From Methanothrix soehngenii GP6 (GTDB lineage: Archaea > Halobacteriota > Methanosarcinia > Methanotrichales > Methanotrichaceae), in assembly GCF_000204415.1 (NCBI RefSeq), contig NC_015416.1:1798001-1862000 (forward strand): DNA of 64,000 nt, given 5' to 3'. The position numbers and the translations under genes are program-made. Position 1 is the stretch's first letter, and each line of letters begins with the position of its first letter. This document shows positions 62,887-64,000 of the stretch, piece by piece. Below the pieces are notes generated by a model. That model was not told the origin of the DNA. It made no database searches and saw only the letters and a list, made by a program, of their open reading frames with translations.

Positions 62887-63220
62887 TAACTAAGTGTTCC
62901 TCAGAATAATATTTTCTATTTTTTTTAATTCTATAATTTACTGTAGTTTCCAAGTTTTTGATTTTGCATACGCAATGCAGTAGAGAGGTAAAGCAAATAT
63001 TATTAAATAGCATGATATTAGCACAAAAAGGATATCTATTACTGGTCAATTATGTGGGAATTGGATTCAGTTTATAAAGTTGGTGGTTGAAATGAAAAAC
63101 TTGGAAAGTACAGTAATTTATGCAGCAACAGGTGGTGAATAATAACATACCATCACGTCTCTCCATAATCAAGTAACTTGACAGATAATATAAAAATAGA
63201 GCTTTTAAGATAGTTACCTC
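62887..63220. other. Gap between cassette E peptide and next propeller gene
   Basis: About 330 bases without a gene, mostly taken by the MITE-like element; the rest is AT-rich and serves as convergent 3' flank. Confidence 0.45.
62940..63114. mobile_element. MITE-like element related to the IS701/IS4-like element
   Basis: A non-coding 175-bp segment whose ends, ACTGTAGTTTCCAAGTTTTT and the complement of ACTGTACTTTCCAAGTTTTT, are inverted copies of each other and resemble the ends of the element at 51244-54851. AATTT flanks both sides (62935-62939 and 63115-63119). It has no transposase and would need one supplied in trans. Confidence 0.6.
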
Positions 63221-64000
63221 TCAATTTACCCTTATCAGCCATGCATCTACGCTTTTGTTACCATATGAAGTAGTACTGCCTTCAATAATATATCCTCCAG
63301 CTTTGGTTTCTTGTATTGAGTAGGCACCATCAGTTCCCTTTCCGCCAAAGGTCGTATTCCATAGTTCGTTGCCATTAGAATCTGTTTTTATTAGCCAAGC
63401 ATTACCCGGGATACGTTTCTCAGGTCCTGAGGTAGTCACTAATAAGCCGTAAGATTCCGTTGAACCTGCGATAATATAGCCACTATCGTTAGTCTGCTGT
63501 ATTGAGAATCCCCAATCATAGCCAGATCCTCCATAGGTTTTATTCCATTGCTCTTTACCAGAGGGGTCGGTCTTTATTACCCAAACGTCCTGTGCGCCTG
63601 CACTAAAAGACTGCGTATCACCTACTAGAATATAGCCGCCATCTTTTGTTTCTCGGACTGCTCTGCAGCCATCCCAGGCTGAACCACCAAATGTCTTTTC
63701 CCATTGTGTGATTCCAGTAGAGTTAGTTTTTATCAGCCAAAAATTACTACTTCCATCAGGGCCATAAGACTCTGTGGGGCCTGTGATGATATATCCACCA
63801 TCGTTTGTCTTATCAACTGCCCAGCCTGCATCATAACCCGGTCCGCCAAAGGTTCTGTTCCATTGCTCTTTACCAGAGGGATCCGTCTTTATCAGCCAGG
63901 CATCTGAATCTCCAGCGCCAAAGGAGCGTGTTAAGCCAGCAATGATATAACCCCCATCATTTGCCTGTAGAACGGATCTACCCTCATCTATATCTCTTCC
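63221..64000 (-). CDS. Beta-propeller repeat protein, N-terminus beyond the window
   Basis: The frame is open from the right edge to the stop at 63221-63223; 259 C-terminal residues are visible. Five repeats are seen, starting with the incomplete GRDIDEGRSVLQANDGGYII, then EQWNRTFGG, TQWEKTFGG, EQWNKTYGG and ELWNTTFGG, each with the ...WLIKTD strand. One repeat has a loop insertion (LLVTTSGPEKRIPG). It ends DAWLIRVN. By position it would be the leftward gene of a sixth cassette whose operator should lie beyond 64000. Confidence 0.78.
   Translation of the reverse strand, partial: GRDIDEGRSVLQANDGGYIIAGLTRSFGAGDSDAWLIKTDPSGKEQWNRTFGGPGYDAGWAVDKTNDGGYIITGPTESYGPDGSSNFWLIKTNSTGITQWEKTFGGSAWDGCRAVRETKDGGYILVGDTQSFSAGAQDVWVIKTDPSGKEQWNKTYGGSGYDWGFSIQQTNDSGYIIAGSTESYGLLVTTSGPEKRIPGNAWLIKTDSNGNELWNTTFGGKGTDGAYSIQETKAGGYIIEGSTTSYGNKSVDAWLIRVN

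Overview
The window looks like a chromosomal stretch of a methanogenic archaeon, most likely a Methanothrix/Methanosaeta-type acetoclastic methanogen. The evidence is a methanogen chromosomal protein MC1, an archaeal tryptophanyl-tRNA synthetase, an FmdE-family protein, a CooT/CooC nickel-enzyme maturation pair, a COG2043/DUF169 protein, archaeal TATA-type promoters and frequent TTG/GTG starts. No rRNA, tRNA or CRISPR array was recognised.

Positions 1-3.7 kb hold housekeeping and small genes (a cut unknown gene, a winged-helix regulator, trpS) plus a decayed tnpB remnant. From 4 to 40 kb the dominant theme is metal, cobamide or metallophore handling. Seven proteins combine an N-terminal pair of type-I dockerin repeats with a BtuF/FepB-like substrate-binding domain (4069-8354, 20181, 30062-32645, 34759, 37301), and one related protein lacks the dockerin (38576). 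Between them lie MC1, a CydDC-like ABC exporter, an FmdE - ABC ATPase - ABC permease - DUF169 - TroA-like binding protein cluster, a methyltransferase - dockerin/SBP - methyltransferase - MFS cluster, an incomplete NikABC/Opp-type importer, and a DUF4198 - CooC - CooT nickel module. One dockerin/SBP gene is split by an IS5-family element with a 4-bp target duplication; others carry single-base frameshifts.

From 39.9 to 43.7 kb three insertion sequences are nested: an IS66 relic holds an IS4-family element, which holds an IS630 element. The duplications and inverted ends of the two inner elements can be read directly.

From 44 to 64 kb the sequence becomes a tandem array of near-identical divergent cassettes, the most unusual part of the window. 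Each complete cassette has (i) a leftward gene for a secreted repeat protein, either a seven-repeat beta-propeller or a beta-helix; (ii) a constant intergenic region of about 335 bp with two palindromes (TTGTTCGGA-N3-TCCGAACAA type) whose centres are 53 bp apart, each next to one of the two divergent TATA boxes; and (iii) a rightward pair encoding a standalone protein like the PatG C-terminal region of cyanobactin systems, then a 59-71 residue hypervariable peptide with exactly eight cysteines. A fifth copy of the operator drives a different Tyr/Trp/Cys-rich protein (47798-48223). An IS110 element, and an IS701/IS4-like element carrying an IS21, have inserted into the array. No modification enzyme or peptidase of a known RiPP pathway was recognised in the window, so the function of the cassettes is open.
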